In this document: piece by piece, positions 5,901 to 6,742 of the stretch
How positions within the stretch are numbered: position 1 is the first letter of the stretch
How the letters are laid out: the number at the start of each line of letters is the position of its first letter
Assembly (NCBI GenBank): GCA_020433785.1
Contig: JAGRCC010000627.1
Location: 1-6,742, forward strand
Source of the DNA: Anaerolineae bacterium
GTDB lineage: Bacteria; Chloroflexota; Anaerolineae; 4572-78; J111
DNA length: 6,742 nucleotides
Direction of reading: 5' to 3'
The notes under the pieces: model-generated
What the model saw: only the letters and a program-made list of their open reading frames with translations
Databases searched by the model: none
Told to the model about the DNA's origin: nothing
Made by a program: the position numbers and the translations under genes

Positions 5901-6742
5901 CCGGTTCCCGGCTTTATCCGGGGCACCCTGTTCGACGATCTGAATGTTCAGTTCGATCCCAACTCGGTCATGTTCCAGGGTAAGAAGGGCGTGCCGTTTA
6001 CGCCGGTCGGTATCTTGGACTTCCAGGGCAATGAGATCACCGTGGTCAACACCGACGCGGACGGGTTCTTTGAGGTACTGCTGCCCTCCGGCTACACCCG
6101 GCTGTGCCCCACGCCAGGCGGTATCTGCCCAGCGATTTACCTGGTCGTGGGCAACTACCCTGGCCAGGACCCGCAGCATCCACTATCTAACTGGAACCCG
6201 GCCTACGCTACCCTGACGGTTTCCCTGGATGTCTGGACCGGGAAGACGACCTACGCCGATGTGGCCTTAACCCCCATTACCGGCTTTGGTTTCGACAATC
6301 CGCCCGTCTGTACCGCGGCCGGCCCCGACGTGCAGTCGGTGGACACCGTGGCCGGGCCGCGAGGAACGACCTTCAATATCTACGGTAGTGGATTTGGTGC
6401 TACCACGGGTTCGGTGGCGCTGGGTATTACCAACCAGAACATCATTAGCTGGTCTGATACCGCTATAACCGTATCTATCCCGAATAGCCAACCGCGAGGC
6501 GCTCAGCAGTTGCTGGTGACCGACAGCGCCGAGAACACCAGCCAGTCGGGTATCACCTTCCACGTAACCGGCCAAGGCGGCGGCCCCCCCTACAACCCGC
6601 CTATCAAGCACGTTGGCGCGGGCCAGACCTATTCGACTATTCAAGCGGCCATTGATGCCGCTAACAACGGCGACCTGATCATTGTCCATCCAGGGCTCTA
6701 CTTTGAAAGTCCGATCATCTACAAGAACATCAAGCTGCAAGG
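3000..6742 (+). CDS. Giant exported multi-domain surface protein, 3' truncated
   Basis: The frame is open for 1247 codons to the window edge, with no stop or frameshift found in a codon-by-codon reading. Residues 1-47 form an unusually long signal peptide: a basic region with KYKGTRRRRNGLNR, a Leu-rich core at about 22-33, and ALA before Gln48. Residues 48 to about 175 are a Pro/Thr/Glu/Ala-rich stalk built on EPTAEPTT-like units. Several beta-sandwich modules of SdrD-B/CnaB/carboxypeptidase-regulatory type follow, recognised by repeated D-A/D-x-G-x-[YF]-x-F...PPGxY signatures: TDANGEVTV near 380, SDGTFEIPNVPPGTYQL near 516-531, TDADGYYDF near 638, EDTPKGAYIVEMIAPPGY near 866, and TDADGFFEVLLPSGY near 1018. 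An IPT/TIG domain lies at about 1109-1190 (GTTFNIYGSGFG). From about 1202, HVGAGQTYSTIQAAIDAA starts a right-handed beta-helix. Sixteen of 17 cysteines form sequence-adjacent pairs. Probable role: adhesin-like or matrix protein outside the cell; the ligand is unknown, and enzymatic activity of the beta-helix cannot be judged from its start. Confidence 0.88.
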   Translation, partial: MILQIRPKYKGTRRRRNGLNRLVLALILLLLASGPPTAIFRPISALAQEPTAEPIIQPAQEPTAEPTTQPAENPTAEPTDQPADAPTAEPPAEPTIEPTTSPTEEPTAAPTTEATTAPTSEPTQEPTSEATSEATSEPIPAPTEEATAEPTSEPIILPATEPTAEPIVSEPAAEVAPQANFVTAAGPASGEWTLPCDSDESAVTIGAFDRDTTADLSNDPGFRFIVNEDVAYQADEGDPPSLNSPRSYSPVMAVGDDTSATICLPEGKYLVSVIGGPFPPTPGGYKMSGKHFSVPDDGTVDVGLVSGPLPLASINVVVHHDNLMVNGAQDIPQEEGLVGFSVLLEDGTGEVSVDFYGNPICTEYDGNGNPISGTGGQCLTDANGEVTVPNLGPGKYGVFVVPPDGQGWIQTSTIEGTHTVDAWVEEGNKGFITEAGVLGPAVAIGFVHECRFGSASDDCPTNDTAGTATIIGRVREASEVGGEFQVEPGKAVDRPYVALNNLSGNDEQVYTGRGNSDGTFEIPNVPPGTYQLVYWDEPQLYIISFATVQVNPGDTEVLMGDLLTPRWFGQIQGYTYIDDGIAKDGHVFSGGAGNGIRDCYDAGGGIDPYNADTCEKGLPNQDLDIRFNDGSIKYASFTDADGYYDFPTHFPYGHYLIWEVGFGRLKQMSTAGYFTEFPGDGLTPIPTGYPYNPENGPAEFGAASLLQAEITLAGFYHWIDTGKAPYGPGENGGISGIVHYAATRNEFNPRLAAAEDYEPGVPNVTINLYEAALDANQQPIPCTVAGPGCPYGAGEYQRVSTATGTDPDSGDLVDSVATDSYIDNHPTDCVYSDLLDGTINDSKCLEVPLNMRQIQDGVFDGGYAFEDTPKGAYIVEMIAPPGYRHIKEEDQNTDQGDDFIPQVPPPACAGPLHIVNDPRNPADGTPTPLCDSKFVRVIDGTNPPAEFYVMTDFDDSDNADFTGTTEVPVPGFIRGTLFDDLNVQFDPNSVMFQGKKGVPFTPVGILDFQGNEITVVNTDADGFFEVLLPSGYTRLCPTPGGICPAIYLVVGNYPGQDPQHPLSNWNPAYATLTVSLDVWTGKTTYADVALTPITGFGFDNPPVCTAAGPDVQSVDTVAGPRGTTFNIYGSGFGATTGSVALGITNQNIISWSDTAITVSIPNSQPRGAQQLLVTDSAENTSQSGITFHVTGQGGGPPYNPPIKHVGAGQTYSTIQAAIDAANNGDLIIVHPGLYFESPIIYKNIKLQ
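3381..3410 (+). repeat. 12-bp tandem repeat, 2.5 copies, inside the stalk
   Basis: TCGGAAGCGACA is present at 3381-3392 and 3393-3404 without a mismatch, followed by half a copy, TCGGAA (3405-3410). It encodes S-E-A-T units of the Pro/Thr/Glu-rich stalk. Each unit is four codons, so slippage would change stalk length without breaking the frame. Confidence 0.8.

Noticed and set aside
5499..6740. Further long - strand frames (5499-6179, 6267-6740)
   Set aside because: They are in the same codon-opposite register as the 512-codon frame and have the same explanation. The + strand reading gives clear beta-sandwich, IPT/TIG and beta-helix signatures.

Overview
The window looks like chromosomal DNA from a bacterium, most probably a member of the Chloroflexota (Anaerolineae-like). 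That placement is inferred from three things: a secreted protein ending in the hydrophobic tail LYLPLILK, which I remember from many secreted Chloroflexota proteins; a very large Pro/Thr/Glu-stalked, multi-domain surface protein; and a NarL-type regulator beside a membrane-tethered receiver-like protein. No rRNA, tRNA, CRISPR array or complete mobile element was found, so the placement rests on protein style only.

Layout, all genes on the + strand. (1) 2-151: the last 49 codons of a LuxR/NarL-family regulator (DNA-binding helix-turn-helix end). (2) 152-648: an AT-rich gene-free stretch with a perfect 9-bp inverted repeat, a phased pair of TACTAGG motifs, two mutually exclusive hairpins of which one ends in six T, and a possible 17-codon leader ORF. 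(3) 649-1254: a small protein with two predicted membrane helices joined to a degenerate receiver domain. (4) 1295-1819 and 1816-2430: two tandem, overlapping genes for secreted paralogues whose mature parts are about 83% identical by hand count; only the second carries the LYLPLILK tail. (5) 2431-2999: a second gene-free stretch holding two more copies of the TACTAG element, a 9-bp inverted repeat, a short dispersed-repeat-like segment and two strong Shine-Dalgarno sequences. (6) 3000-6742: the first 1247 codons of a giant exported protein. It has a signal peptide, a Pro/Thr/Glu-rich stalk, a series of SdrD-B/carboxypeptidase-regulatory-like beta-sandwich modules, an IPT/TIG domain and the start of a right-handed beta-helix. 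It runs off the window without a stop.

Read together, this is a cell-surface locus with regulatory genes on its 5' side. The regulators may control expression of the two small secreted proteins and the large adhesin-like protein. The shared TACTAG-type element in both intergenic stretches is the only sequence hint of common regulation, and that link is inference. The long open frames on the - strand opposite the large gene are explained by codon choice and are not annotated.
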